A DNA stretch of 8,153 bases from Desulfovibrio sp. GTDB lineage: Bacteria; Desulfobacterota; Desulfovibrionia; Desulfovibrionales; Desulfovibrionaceae. The stretch is from the NCBI GenBank assembly GCA_031275955.1, contig JAISNZ010000013.1, positions 1 to 8,153 of the forward strand, in the 5' to 3' direction. Positions 1 to 5,648 of this stretch are shown here, piece after piece; the stretch's first letter is position 1; each line of letters starts with the position of its first letter. The notes below the pieces were generated by a model. It made no database searches. It was given only the letters and a program-made list of their open reading frames with translations, and was not told the DNA's origin. A program made the translations under genes and the position numbers.

Positions 1-448
1 TTTGGCTGAAAACCAGTTTCTTATACGCGCCGTTAGCGCAAAGTACCATTCGGTACGGCAGACTCATTCAGGATCGCGCAATTTAATCGCGTTGCAGAAC
101 AACAAACTTTGCCCGCGCCTCTCCTGACTCGCCGGCAACCCGGTGAGCATTGATGGATCTCGTCAATTTAATCGGGGGAACAATACCATAGAAAATGTGT
201 AATTCGCTCTGCAAGGATTTGCCTGCAAATCCTTGCCGCGGAACAGGAGCAGGCCGGCTTTGCCGGCCGTAAGCGAACTGTTTCAAGCGTAAAATGCCAT
301 AGGATGCCCCGCGCGGGGGAAAATGCCGTGACCGCTCCCTTGCCCCGAAACGCATCCCTCTTGATCTCCCGGCCTCTCGCGCCAGCTTGAGGCCGGGAAA
401 TCGTACGGGGGGGATCGGGACGGACGCGGCAAGCCGCATCCGTCCTTT
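1..448. other. Non-coding, hairpin-rich intergenic stretch
   Basis: I see no convincing gene here; the reading frames on both strands lack a credible ribosome binding site or a recognisable protein. The stretch contains an 11-bp direct repeat CAATTTAATCG (79-89 and 164-174) and a hairpin GTACC/GGTAC (about 42-55). It also holds the dispersed repeat at 184-301, the palindrome CCCCGCGCGGGG (307-318), a 10-bp stem TCCCGGCCTC/GAGGCCGGGA (367-376 with 389-398) and the terminator at 418-450. The dense secondary structure followed by a rightward terminator is compatible with a structured RNA or with the 3' trailer of a gene lying to the left of the window; neither is shown. Confidence 0.6.
184..301 (+). 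repeat. Dispersed intergenic repeat, copy 1
   Basis: This 118-nt stretch aligns with 4495-4606 with about 8 substitutions and 6 gap positions, by hand alignment. It carries a stem GCAAGGATTTG/CAAATCCTTGC (211-221 with 226-236) and a stem GGCCGGC/GCCGGCC (252-258 with 262-268). It ends with the conserved block GTAAGCGAACTGTTTCAAGC (269-288). Compared with copy 2 it lacks a pairing left arm for its first hairpin, so it looks truncated or diverged at its left end. The function is unknown; a dispersed palindromic element of the REP type is the simplest reading. Confidence 0.75.
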
Positions 449-450
449 TT
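418..450 (+). terminator. Rho-independent terminator, rightward
   Basis: A 12-bp stem has arms GGACGGACGCGG (418-429) and CCGCATCCGTCC (434-445), with one C-A mismatch and a CAAG loop. It is followed directly by five T residues (446-450). Polarity is rightward: on the minus strand the same stem follows the TPR stop codon but has no T tract after it. It could act weakly for the TPR gene or mainly stop rightward transcripts before they run antisense into that gene. No rightward gene ends in front of it within the window. Confidence 0.65.
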
Positions 451-1006
451 ACGCCGCGAATTGGGCGTAAAGTTGTTGCGCCTCGCTGTTGGCGGGGTTC
501 GTTTGCAAAAGCAGTTCCAGCTGCGCCCGGGCCTCATCCTCCCGGCCAAGGACGGTCAGGCAGCCGGCCAGGGCATAGCGGACGGCCTCGGTATCGCCGG
601 TTTCCAGGGCGCCTTCCAGGAAGGGAACCATCTCCGCCAGCCTGTTCCGGGCATGGGCCAACTGGAGAAAATTGTTGATCACCAGCATATTGCCCGGTTC
701 CAGGGCCAGAACCTCGGCGTAATGGCTGAAGGCGTCATCCGTCCTGCCCAGCTCCGCCTCCACCATGGCCATGCCCGTCAGGGACTTGACTCCGGGGGCC
801 ACGGCATGGGCCTTGCGGTACAGGGTCAGGGCGGCGTTCAGATCGCCCTCGCTCACGGCAATGGCGGCCAGACCCATAAAGGGATCGATTGCCGAACCGT
901 CCGCGGCGGCGGCCTTCTGGTAATAACCACGGGCCTTTTCCAGCTCTCCCATGAACAGATAGCACTCGCCGAGTTCCTTGTTGATTTCATAATCGATCTG
1001 GTTCAT
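449..1006 (-). CDS. TPR-repeat protein, 185 aa, next to flagellar operon
   Basis: This is a small cytoplasmic protein made almost wholly of tetratricopeptide repeats, a fold that normally serves protein-protein interaction; there is no signal peptide or membrane segment. Repeat-like helical pairs are visible at about residues 5-38, 40-73, 74-107 and 139-172. They show TPR-type positions (G20, A25, Y28 in the first; G54, A59, Y63 in the second; G87, A92, Y96, P104 in the third; G154, A159, P171 in the last), and residues 108-138 form a degenerate repeat. The ATG at 1006 is chosen because GGAGGGG lies just upstream; the longer frame up to 1336 has no such site and low-complexity content. It is transcribed divergently from flgB under its own excellent sigma-54 promoter, which suggests a role linked to flagella, such as a chaperone or an assembly or regulatory scaffold. 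The specific function is unknown and I give no symbol. Confidence 0.85.
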   Translation of the reverse strand: MNQIDYEINKELGECYLFMGELEKARGYYQKAAAADGSAIDPFMGLAAIAVSEGDLNAALTLYRKAHAVAPGVKSLTGMAMVEAELGRTDDAFSHYAEVLALEPGNMLVINNFLQLAHARNRLAEMVPFLEGALETGDTEAVRYALAGCLTVLGREDEARAQLELLLQTNPANSEAQQLYAQFAA

Positions 1007-1037
1007 ATGCCCCCCTCCGCAAAAGAATTGCAGATGT

Positions 1038-1079
1038 GGAAAAGTTTTCCGTATCAGATGTCTTGCTGGCGCGATACGG
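1038..1079 (-). other. Palindrome and hairpin in the TPR-gene leader
   Basis: The predicted untranslated leader of the TPR gene contains a 13-nt palindrome, GGAAAAGTTTTCC (1038-1050). It also has a 7-bp inverted repeat CCGTATC (1049-1055) / GATACGG (1073-1079) with a 17-nt loop. The two overlap by two bases, so they would compete. They could be an operator or an RNA control element; nothing in the sequence decides which. Confidence 0.35.
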
Positions 1080-1095
1080 CAGGATGCCCGGGAGA

Positions 1096-1112
1096 AGCAA
1101 TCTTCGTGCCAA
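1096..1112 (-). promoter_or_regulatory. Sigma-54 (-24/-12) promoter of the TPR gene
   Basis: Read on the minus strand this is TTGGCACGAAGATTGCT, which fits the RpoN consensus YTGGCACGRNNNTTGCW at all 17 positions. The -24 GG lies at 1110-1109 and the -12 GC at 1098-1097, separated by exactly 10 nt. Transcription would start near 1085, giving a leader of roughly 80 nt before the ATG at 1006. RpoN promoters need an enhancer-binding ATPase, so the TPR gene is expected to be switched by such an activator. Confidence 0.85.
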
Positions 1113-1136
1113 AAACCTTTTCCCGCGCCGGCGGCC

Positions 1137-1230
1137 ACTGATGCGCCGGGGCTCCGCCCCGAACCCAGCCGGGGGCACGACGCCCCCCGGACCCCCTCAT
1201 TGGCGTCCTGGCGCAAAGCGCCATGACGCC
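1137..1230. repeat. GC-rich palindromic block between divergent promoters
   Basis: Three nested structures are present. At 1148-1166 is GGGGCTCCGCCCCGAACCC, the exact reverse complement of 5834-5852. A hairpin follows with arms CCGGGGGC and GCCCCCCGG (about 1169-1190). A strong hairpin has arms at 1202-1214 (GGCGTCCTGGCGC) and 1218-1230 (GCGCCATGACGCC), 12 of 13 pairs, with an AAA loop. No T tract follows, so it is not a typical intrinsic terminator. It is probably a dispersed-repeat relic; it also sits where an enhancer for either sigma-54 promoter would be expected. Confidence 0.6.
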
Positions 1231-1338
1231 TGGACGGCTTCGTCGTTTCCCTTTCAAAAGATTGACGCCGGGCGGGTTCCGGGGGAAGAAAGGCGCGCAT
1301 GTTCTGATAATTGCCAGAAAAACAAACTGGATACATAT

Positions 1339-1355
1339 TTGGAACATTCTTTGCT
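1339..1355 (+). promoter_or_regulatory. Sigma-54-like promoter of the flgB operon
   Basis: TTGGAACATTCTTTGCT has GG at 1341-1342 and GC at 1353-1354 with the required 10-nt spacing. It keeps TTGG, AC and TTGCT of the RpoN consensus; the deviations are A for C after GG, plus two positions in the less strict part. Transcription would start near 1366, about 45 nt before the flgB start. An inverted repeat TTCTG (1302-1306) / CAGAA (1315-1319) lies just upstream and is a weak candidate for an activator site. Confidence 0.75.
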
Positions 1356-1370
1356 AGAAGCGGGCCAACG

Positions 1371-1403
1371 CAGGAGGAAAAAATTTCCTCCTGCCGGAGG
1401 AGG
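1371..1403 (+). promoter_or_regulatory. flgB leader with competing hairpins around the RBS
   Basis: CAGGAGGAAA (1371-1380) pairs perfectly with TTTCCTCCTG (1384-1393) across an AAA loop. The CCTCCT within its right arm (1387-1392) can instead pair with AGGAGG (1398-1403), the Shine-Dalgarno sequence of flgB. The two stems exclude each other. In the first the true ribosome binding site is free and a decoy AGGAGG (1372-1377) is hidden; in the second the true site is closed. The layout is seen directly; regulation by it is inference. Confidence 0.55.
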
Positions 1404-1410
1404 ACCCGTG

Positions 1411-1821
1411 GTGAAAAGTCTGTTCGACGCTGATGTCGGTCTCGTGGGCCGTGTCCTGGACATGCAGCTCCAGCGGCAGAATATTGTTTCCAGCAATCTG
1501 GCCAACCTGAAAACCCCCGGCTACCGCCCCCGCATCCTGTCTTTCGAGGAAGAATTGCAGGCCGCCCTAGGTCTGGATTCCAAGGGGAAACTCAGTCTGA
1601 CGGACAGCAAGCATCTGCCCGCCGTCTTCAACCCGGACGGATTTTCCGCTGAATGGGCCAAAGCCTTCAAACCCCGCGTCGTCTACGGAGAAGACCGGGT
1701 CAATCTGGACAAGGAAATGGCCGTCCTGGCCAAGTCGAGCCTGCACTACAGCGCGCTGGCCTCGGTCATGCGCAGCAAGTTTGAGGGCCTGCGCAGCATC
1801 ATTACAGAAGGACAAAAATAA
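1411..1821 (+). CDS. flgB: Flagellar proximal-rod protein FlgB, 136 aa
   Basis: FlgB is a subunit of the flagellar proximal rod, which crosses the periplasm and transmits rotation; it is exported by the flagellar type III apparatus. The rod-family N-terminal signature is present as a helix ending in SSNLANLKTPGYRPR (about residues 28-42). The C-terminal helix (SSLHYSALASVMRSKFEGLRSII) is the usual polymerisation helix. The length matches typical FlgB (about 130-140 aa). The GTG at 1411 is chosen because AGGAGG ends 7 nt before it and the protein then begins VKSLFD, like relatives; a GTG at 1408 is also possible. It is the first gene of the operon, under the sigma-54-like promoter at 1339-1355, and its stop codon overlaps the flgC start (TAATG), which suggests translational coupling. 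Confidence 0.95.
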   Translation: MKSLFDADVGLVGRVLDMQLQRQNIVSSNLANLKTPGYRPRILSFEEELQAALGLDSKGKLSLTDSKHLPAVFNPDGFSAEWAKAFKPRVVYGEDRVNLDKEMAVLAKSSLHYSALASVMRSKFEGLRSIITEGQK

Positions 1822-2258
1822 TGGACTTTATGACCGCTCTGGACATCGGCGCCTCCGCCCTTTCCGCGGAGCGTACCCACATCAACATCATTTCCATGAA
1901 TCTGGCCAACGCCAAGACCACCCGCACGGTGGAAGGCGGCCCGTACCGGCGCAAGAGCGTCAGCCTGGAGGCCATTGAGGTGGACTCCCCCTTCGGCCGG
2001 CACATGCGGACCGCTCTGGACAGGGAACTGCGCGGGGTGCGCGTCCAGAATATCGCCGTGGACCAGCGCCCCGCCAAGATGGTCTACGAGCCGGGCCACC
2101 CCGACGCGGACGAAAACGGCTATGTCGCCTACCCGGATATCAACGTGGTGGAGGAAATGGCCAACCTGATGACTGCCCAGCGCGGCTATGAGGCAGGCGT
2201 CACCACAGTGGAAACCGTCAAGGCCATGTACCAGAAAGCCCTGGAAATCGGCCGCTGA
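1821..2258 (+). CDS. flgC: Flagellar proximal-rod protein FlgC, 145 aa
   Basis: FlgC is the second proximal-rod protein and stacks with FlgB between the MS ring and the distal rod. The rod-protein signature is at the N-terminus (ALDIGASALSAERTHINIISMNLAN, about residues 6-30). The C-terminal family block is NLMTAQRGYEAGVTTVETVKAMYQKALEIG (about 115-144), which matches the FlgC/FlgG-type C-terminal helix. The length is normal for FlgC (130-150 aa). A GAAGGA sequence inside the end of flgB serves as ribosome binding site, and the genes overlap by one base. Between the two termini is a charged region with PDINVVEEM, typical of FlgC. Nothing unusual was seen. Confidence 0.96.
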   Translation: MDFMTALDIGASALSAERTHINIISMNLANAKTTRTVEGGPYRRKSVSLEAIEVDSPFGRHMRTALDRELRGVRVQNIAVDQRPAKMVYEPGHPDADENGYVAYPDINVVEEMANLMTAQRGYEAGVTTVETVKAMYQKALEIGR

Positions 2259-2305
2259 ACCCCGCCTCAAGGGACCGCGCCCCCGCGGCGCGATGGAGAG
2301 AAATC

Positions 2306-2635
2306 ATGAGCATTCAAGCCCTGGGCCTTAAGGCCTATACCGACGCCCTGAACAACTTCGCCAAGGCGGAGCGGAAAATCCAGTCCGGCGAACAGATCTC
2401 CGCCAAGGCCCAGGCCACGGAGTTTTCCCAGATGCTGAACTCGTCCCTGAACACGGTCAACGGCCTGCAGGCGGAACGGGAAAGCATGGTGGCCTCCTTC
2501 GCCTCCGGGGAAAACCAGAATGTCCACGAACTGATGATCTCGTTGCAAAAGGCGAGCCTGGCCATGAACATGACAGCCGCCGTGCGCAACAAGGTCATGG
2601 AGGCGTATCGCGAACTCACCCGCTTGCAGTTCTAG
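2306..2635 (+). CDS. fliE: Flagellar hook-basal body protein FliE, 109 aa
   Basis: FliE is the small export substrate that sits at the junction between the FliF MS ring and the proximal rod, and is needed before other rod proteins can be added. The family C-terminal half is clear: FSQMLNSSLNTVNGLQ, then a short linker, then VHELMISLQKASLAMNMTAAVRNKVMEAYRELTRLQF, ending in the usual ‘Y.E..R...’ helix. The length fits (about 100-110 aa). GGAG lies 7 nt before the ATG. The gene is 47 nt after flgC and 72 nt before fliF, in the conserved order for this locus. Confidence 0.96.
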   Translation: MSIQALGLKAYTDALNNFAKAERKIQSGEQISAKAQATEFSQMLNSSLNTVNGLQAERESMVASFASGENQNVHELMISLQKASLAMNMTAAVRNKVMEAYRELTRLQF

Positions 2636-2707
2636 GGCGTTTGACACCTGATGTGCAAGCTCATCCTTCCTGTGCTCTAACCCGGCCCCCCCCTGGAGGA
2701 AGACCTC

Positions 2708-4339
2708 ATGCCCGCCGTTCTCGCCACCGCCCTGGAACGCGTCCGGACCTTCTGGTCCCGGATCTCCTTCAACCAGCGCCTGCTGGTCTCCATACTGACC
2801 GCCGTCTCCGTGTCTGTCTTCATTGGCCTGATCATCTGGCTGAGCCAGCCGGAATTCAATACCCTGTACAGCAATCTGGGGCCGGAAGACGCCAACCGCG
2901 TGGTGAAATCCCTGGAGGCCCGCCAGATCCCCTACAAACTGGAACAAAACGGGACCGCCATCCTGGTGCCGGCCGACAAGGTCTACGGAATGCGCATCAA
3001 CCTGGCCGGCGACAATGTGCTTACCGGGCAGGGAGTGGGCTTTGAAATCTTCGATCAGGTCAATGTGGGCGTGACCGATTTCGTCCAGAAACTCAATTAC
3101 CGCCGCGCCCTGGAAGGGGAACTGGGCCGGACCATCAGCGAATTTCCCGGCGTGGAATCCGCCCGGGTCCATCTGGTGGTGCCCAGCCGCAGCCTTTTCC
3201 TCGAGGATCAGCAGGAGCCCTCCGCCTCCGTCCTCCTGAAAGTCAGCGGCGCTCCGAAGCTGGAAGCCAAGGATGTCCAGGCCATTGTCAATCTGGTGAC
3301 CATGGCCGTGGAGGGCCTGGACAAAAGCCGCGTTTCCCTCGCCGACACCAACGGCAAGGTCCTCTTTCAGCCCGAGGAGGAAGACTCCCTGGAAGGGCTT
3401 ACCCGCACCCAGATCGAATTCAAGAACCGCACCCAGCAGACCCTGGAACGGCGCATCGAGGAACTGCTCATGCCCGTGGTCGGCCCCGGCCGCGTCATCG
3501 CCCGCGTCAACGCGGATATGGACTTCAGCAGGAAAACCATCAACAAGGTCCTCTGGGACCCGGAAAAGACCGTGGTCCGCTCCGAGGAGCGCACGGAGGA
3601 AAGCCAGCAGGGAAGCGCCCGCCTGGACAGCGGCGCGCCCGACCCCAACTTCCGGGGTGACGGCCTCACCGGCAACAATTCCAACCAGGCCGGAAGCCGC
3701 GAATCCCGCCGCACCAACTTTGAGATCAACCGGGAAGAGCAAAGCATCACCGCCAACATCGGCGACATCGACCGTCTTTCCATAGCCGTCATCGTGGACG
3801 GGACCTATACCGCCCAGGAGGACGGCAGCCAGACCTTTGTTCCCCGCTCCGACGAAGAACTCCGCCGCATCCGCCAGCTCGTCTCCAATGCCGTGGGCTT
3901 TGACTCGGCCAGGGGCGACACCATTGAGGTCAGCAATATCCCCTTCAGCGGCATAGAAATCTCCAAGCCGGACTCCATCGCCTCCATCATCATCGACTAC
4001 GCCCTGCGCTTCGGCAAGCCCCTGCTCAACGCCCTGCTCGTCTTCCTCTTCCTGATCCTTGTCGTCCGCCCCGTCGTCCTCGCCCTTATCCGTCCCAAGG
4101 TGGAAGGCCGCGTCATTGAGGAACTGGAAGGCCTGCCGCAGGGCGAGGACCGCCTGGCCCTGGTGGATCAGGACCCCGACGCCATTGCCGCCGCGGCCAT
4201 GCTGGAAAAGATCGAGGATATCAAGGCCCATGCCCTGCAGCTCTCCGAACAGAACATGGAACAGGCCATGGGCATCATCAAGAGCTGGCTCAAGGCCAAC
4301 GGAACCGCCGCCGCCCAGCCTCCGGCCAAGGCGGCCTAG
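2708..4339 (+). CDS. fliF: Flagellar MS-ring protein FliF, 543 aa
   Basis: FliF forms the MS ring in the cytoplasmic membrane, which houses the export gate and carries the FliG rotor ring. A first membrane helix is at about residues 25-45, followed by the family block QPEFNTLYSNLGPEDANRV and the ring-building domains (about 50-220), with PGVESARVHLVVP at about 147-159. The beta-collar region (about 225-400) contains the conserved WDPEKTVVRSEE and NFEINRE stretches. A second membrane helix follows at about 437-460. The C-terminal cytoplasmic tail ends in the FliG-binding segment (NMEQAMGIIKSWLKANG, about 517-533). The length is normal for the family. GGAGGA precedes the ATG. The 279 nt after the stop are unusually long for this operon. 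Confidence 0.98.
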   Translation: MPAVLATALERVRTFWSRISFNQRLLVSILTAVSVSVFIGLIIWLSQPEFNTLYSNLGPEDANRVVKSLEARQIPYKLEQNGTAILVPADKVYGMRINLAGDNVLTGQGVGFEIFDQVNVGVTDFVQKLNYRRALEGELGRTISEFPGVESARVHLVVPSRSLFLEDQQEPSASVLLKVSGAPKLEAKDVQAIVNLVTMAVEGLDKSRVSLADTNGKVLFQPEEEDSLEGLTRTQIEFKNRTQQTLERRIEELLMPVVGPGRVIARVNADMDFSRKTINKVLWDPEKTVVRSEERTEESQQGSARLDSGAPDPNFRGDGLTGNNSNQAGSRESRRTNFEINREEQSITANIGDIDRLSIAVIVDGTYTAQEDGSQTFVPRSDEELRRIRQLVSNAVGFDSARGDTIEVSNIPFSGIEISKPDSIASIIIDYALRFGKPLLNALLVFLFLILVVRPVVLALIRPKVEGRVIEELEGLPQGEDRLALVDQDPDAIAAAAMLEKIEDIKAHALQLSEQNMEQAMGIIKSWLKANGTAAAQPPAKAA

Positions 4340-4484
4340 GGCGCTTGCGGAATGAAACTGCTCTCTGAAAAGCGTCCTTTTCCCCGCCTGGATCCGCAAA
4401 TCAGCGCGTTCCTGATCCGGATCGCCCCTCGACAGAAAGGAACACCTTTCGTATAGTGCGGCGGGTGAGGCCAGAGATGCGCCC
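4340..4484 (+). other. fliF-fliG intergenic region, left part
   Basis: No gene is seen. Several small dyads occur: GAAAAG/CTTTTC (4367-4372 with 4377-4382), GATCCG/CGGATC (4391-4396 with 4418-4423) and GAAAGG/CCTTTC (4435-4440 with 4445-4450). None is followed by a T tract, so a complete terminator is not supported. I found no sigma-54 match and no convincing -35/-10 pair, so fliG is most likely expressed by read-through from the flgB promoter. Confidence 0.5.
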
Positions 4485-4606
4485 CAGAGCAAATTACCAT
4501 TGAAAATGTGTAATTTGCTCTGCCAGGATTCGCCTGCAAATCCTGGCCGCGAAACAGGAGCGGGCCGGCTGGCCGTAAGCGAACTGTTTCAAGCGTGAAT
4601 GCCATA
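4485..4606 (+). repeat. Dispersed intergenic repeat, copy 2, ahead of fliG
   Basis: This is the fuller copy of the repeat also found at 184-301. It starts with a perfect 13-bp inverted repeat, CAGAGCAAATTAC (4485-4497) and GTAATTTGCTCTG (4510-4522); CATT/AATG in between can extend the stem. A second hairpin is GCCAGGATTCG / CAAATCCTGGC (about 4522-4532 with 4537-4547). Relative to copy 1 an A-T pair has become C-G, a compensatory change that keeps the stem. The third hairpin is shortened by 5 nt. The element ends only a few bases before the fliG ribosome binding site AGGAG (4609-4613). Confidence 0.75.
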
Positions 4607-4618
4607 ACAGGAGACCCC

Positions 4619-5632
4619 ATGCCCGCGGAACAGACCCCTTCGACGCAAGGCGCGAAGAAAACCGCCGTCCTCCTTCTGACCCTCGGCGAGCAGTTCGCCT
4701 CCGAGGTTTTCAAACGCATGGAACGCCAGGAACTGGCCGCCGTCTCCAGAGCCATGGTGGAACTGGACACTGTCCCCAAGGAACTGGTGGAGGAAGTCCT
4801 GCGCGAGTATTACCACGCCCTGGTCACCGGCCGGGAGATGGTCCGCGGCGGCCAGGATGCCGTCCGGCGCCTGCTCCTGCCCAACGTGGACAGCGACACG
4901 GCCAAGTATGTCTCCGACCTCCTCAATCTGGATACAGGCCCTGTCCCCTTCCGGGAGATCAGCAAGGTCAGCCCCAAACTCCTGGCCCAGATCCTGCGCA
5001 ATGAACACCCCCAGACCCTGGCCCTGATCATCGGCAACATGCCCAGCGATCAGGCCGCCAGCCTTTTGACCAACCTGCCCGCCGGCGTGCGCGTGGAGGT
5101 GCTTATGCGCCTCGCCAAGCTGGAGGCTGTGCCCGAGGAGATGCTTGTAGCCGTGGACAAGGTTTTGCAAAGCCAGCTCATCGCCATGGGCGGCAAGGAA
5201 GGCAAAAAGGTGGGCGGCGTGCAGTCTGTGGCCGAGATCCTCAACGCCGTGGACCGCTCCACCGAGGAAGAGGTCCTGGCGGAAATTGAAGAAGAATCCC
5301 CCACCATGGCCGAGGAAATCCGCAACCTCATGTTCGTCTTCGAGGACGTCAAGTCCCTGGACGATCGCTCCCTGCGCGAAGTCCTCAAGGAAATCACCAA
5401 CGAAGACCTGACCATGGCCCTGCGCGGGGCTTCCGAGGAGATGCGCAACATTTTCTTCAGGAACATGTCCGAACGCGCCGGCAACATGATCCGCGAAGAT
5501 CTGGAGGTCATGGGGCCGACCAAAATCTCCGATGTGGAGGCCGCCCAGCAGAACATCGTCAAGATCGTCCGCCGCCTGGAAGGCGAAGGGCGGGTCATGA
5601 TCAGCCGGGGCGGCGGCGACGTCTTCATTTAG
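4619..5632 (+). CDS. fliG: Flagellar motor switch protein FliG, 337 aa
   Basis: FliG forms the rotor ring on the cytoplasmic face of FliF. It contacts the stator and takes part in switching rotation direction through FliM. The N-terminal domain binds FliF (AVLLLTLGEQFASEVFKRM, about residues 15-33). The middle domain contains the conserved EHPQT motif (LRNEHPQTLALIIGNM, about 127-142). The C-terminal torque domain shows MFVFEDVKSLDDRSLREVLKEI followed by LTMALRGASEEMRNIFFRNMSERA, with the charged D, D and R residues that face the stator. The length is typical (330-350 aa). I use the ATG at 4619 because AGGAG lies 5 nt upstream; a GTG at 4595 would lie inside the repeat and add eight unlikely residues. 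Both flanking intergenic regions are long and repeat-filled. Confidence 0.98.
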   Translation: MPAEQTPSTQGAKKTAVLLLTLGEQFASEVFKRMERQELAAVSRAMVELDTVPKELVEEVLREYYHALVTGREMVRGGQDAVRRLLLPNVDSDTAKYVSDLLNLDTGPVPFREISKVSPKLLAQILRNEHPQTLALIIGNMPSDQAASLLTNLPAGVRVEVLMRLAKLEAVPEEMLVAVDKVLQSQLIAMGGKEGKKVGGVQSVAEILNAVDRSTEEEVLAEIEEESPTMAEEIRNLMFVFEDVKSLDDRSLREVLKEITNEDLTMALRGASEEMRNIFFRNMSERAGNMIREDLEVMGPTKISDVEAAQQNIVKIVRRLEGEGRVMISRGGGDVFI

Positions 5633-5648
5633 GCCAACACTGGCGTAC

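Noticed and set aside
166..171. NHNLNT in BioB (protein residues 166-171) in place of the E. coli NHNLDT
   Set aside because: Asn at this site is known in other biotin synthases, so it is not a sign of lost or changed activity.
304..390. A 28-codon plus-strand ORF ending before the terminator
   Set aside because: It has no good ribosome binding site, contains the palindromes, and has no recognisable sequence; it is not supported as a gene.
1007..1336. Longer start for the TPR gene, adding 110 residues
   Set aside because: The extension runs across the sigma-54 promoter and the palindromic block, has low-complexity residues and no ribosome binding site; the ATG at 1006 has a strong one.
1036..1410. 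Longer frame for flgB
   Set aside because: It would start upstream of both promoters and translate repeats; the short form matches the FlgB family length and has a proper ribosome binding site.
2641..2646. TTGACA -35 hexamer between fliE and fliF
   Set aside because: No -10-like hexamer follows at 16-18 nt.
2267..4492. A 741-codon open frame on the minus strand opposite fliF
   Set aside because: It lies entirely antisense to an unmistakable fliF, has low-complexity His/Gly/Asp-rich content and no plausible ribosome binding site. Strong third-position GC bias in fliF explains the lack of stops.
4595..4618. GTG start for fliG eight codons upstream
   Set aside because: It lies in the tail of the dispersed repeat and has no ribosome binding site, whereas the ATG at 4619 has AGGAG at the right distance.
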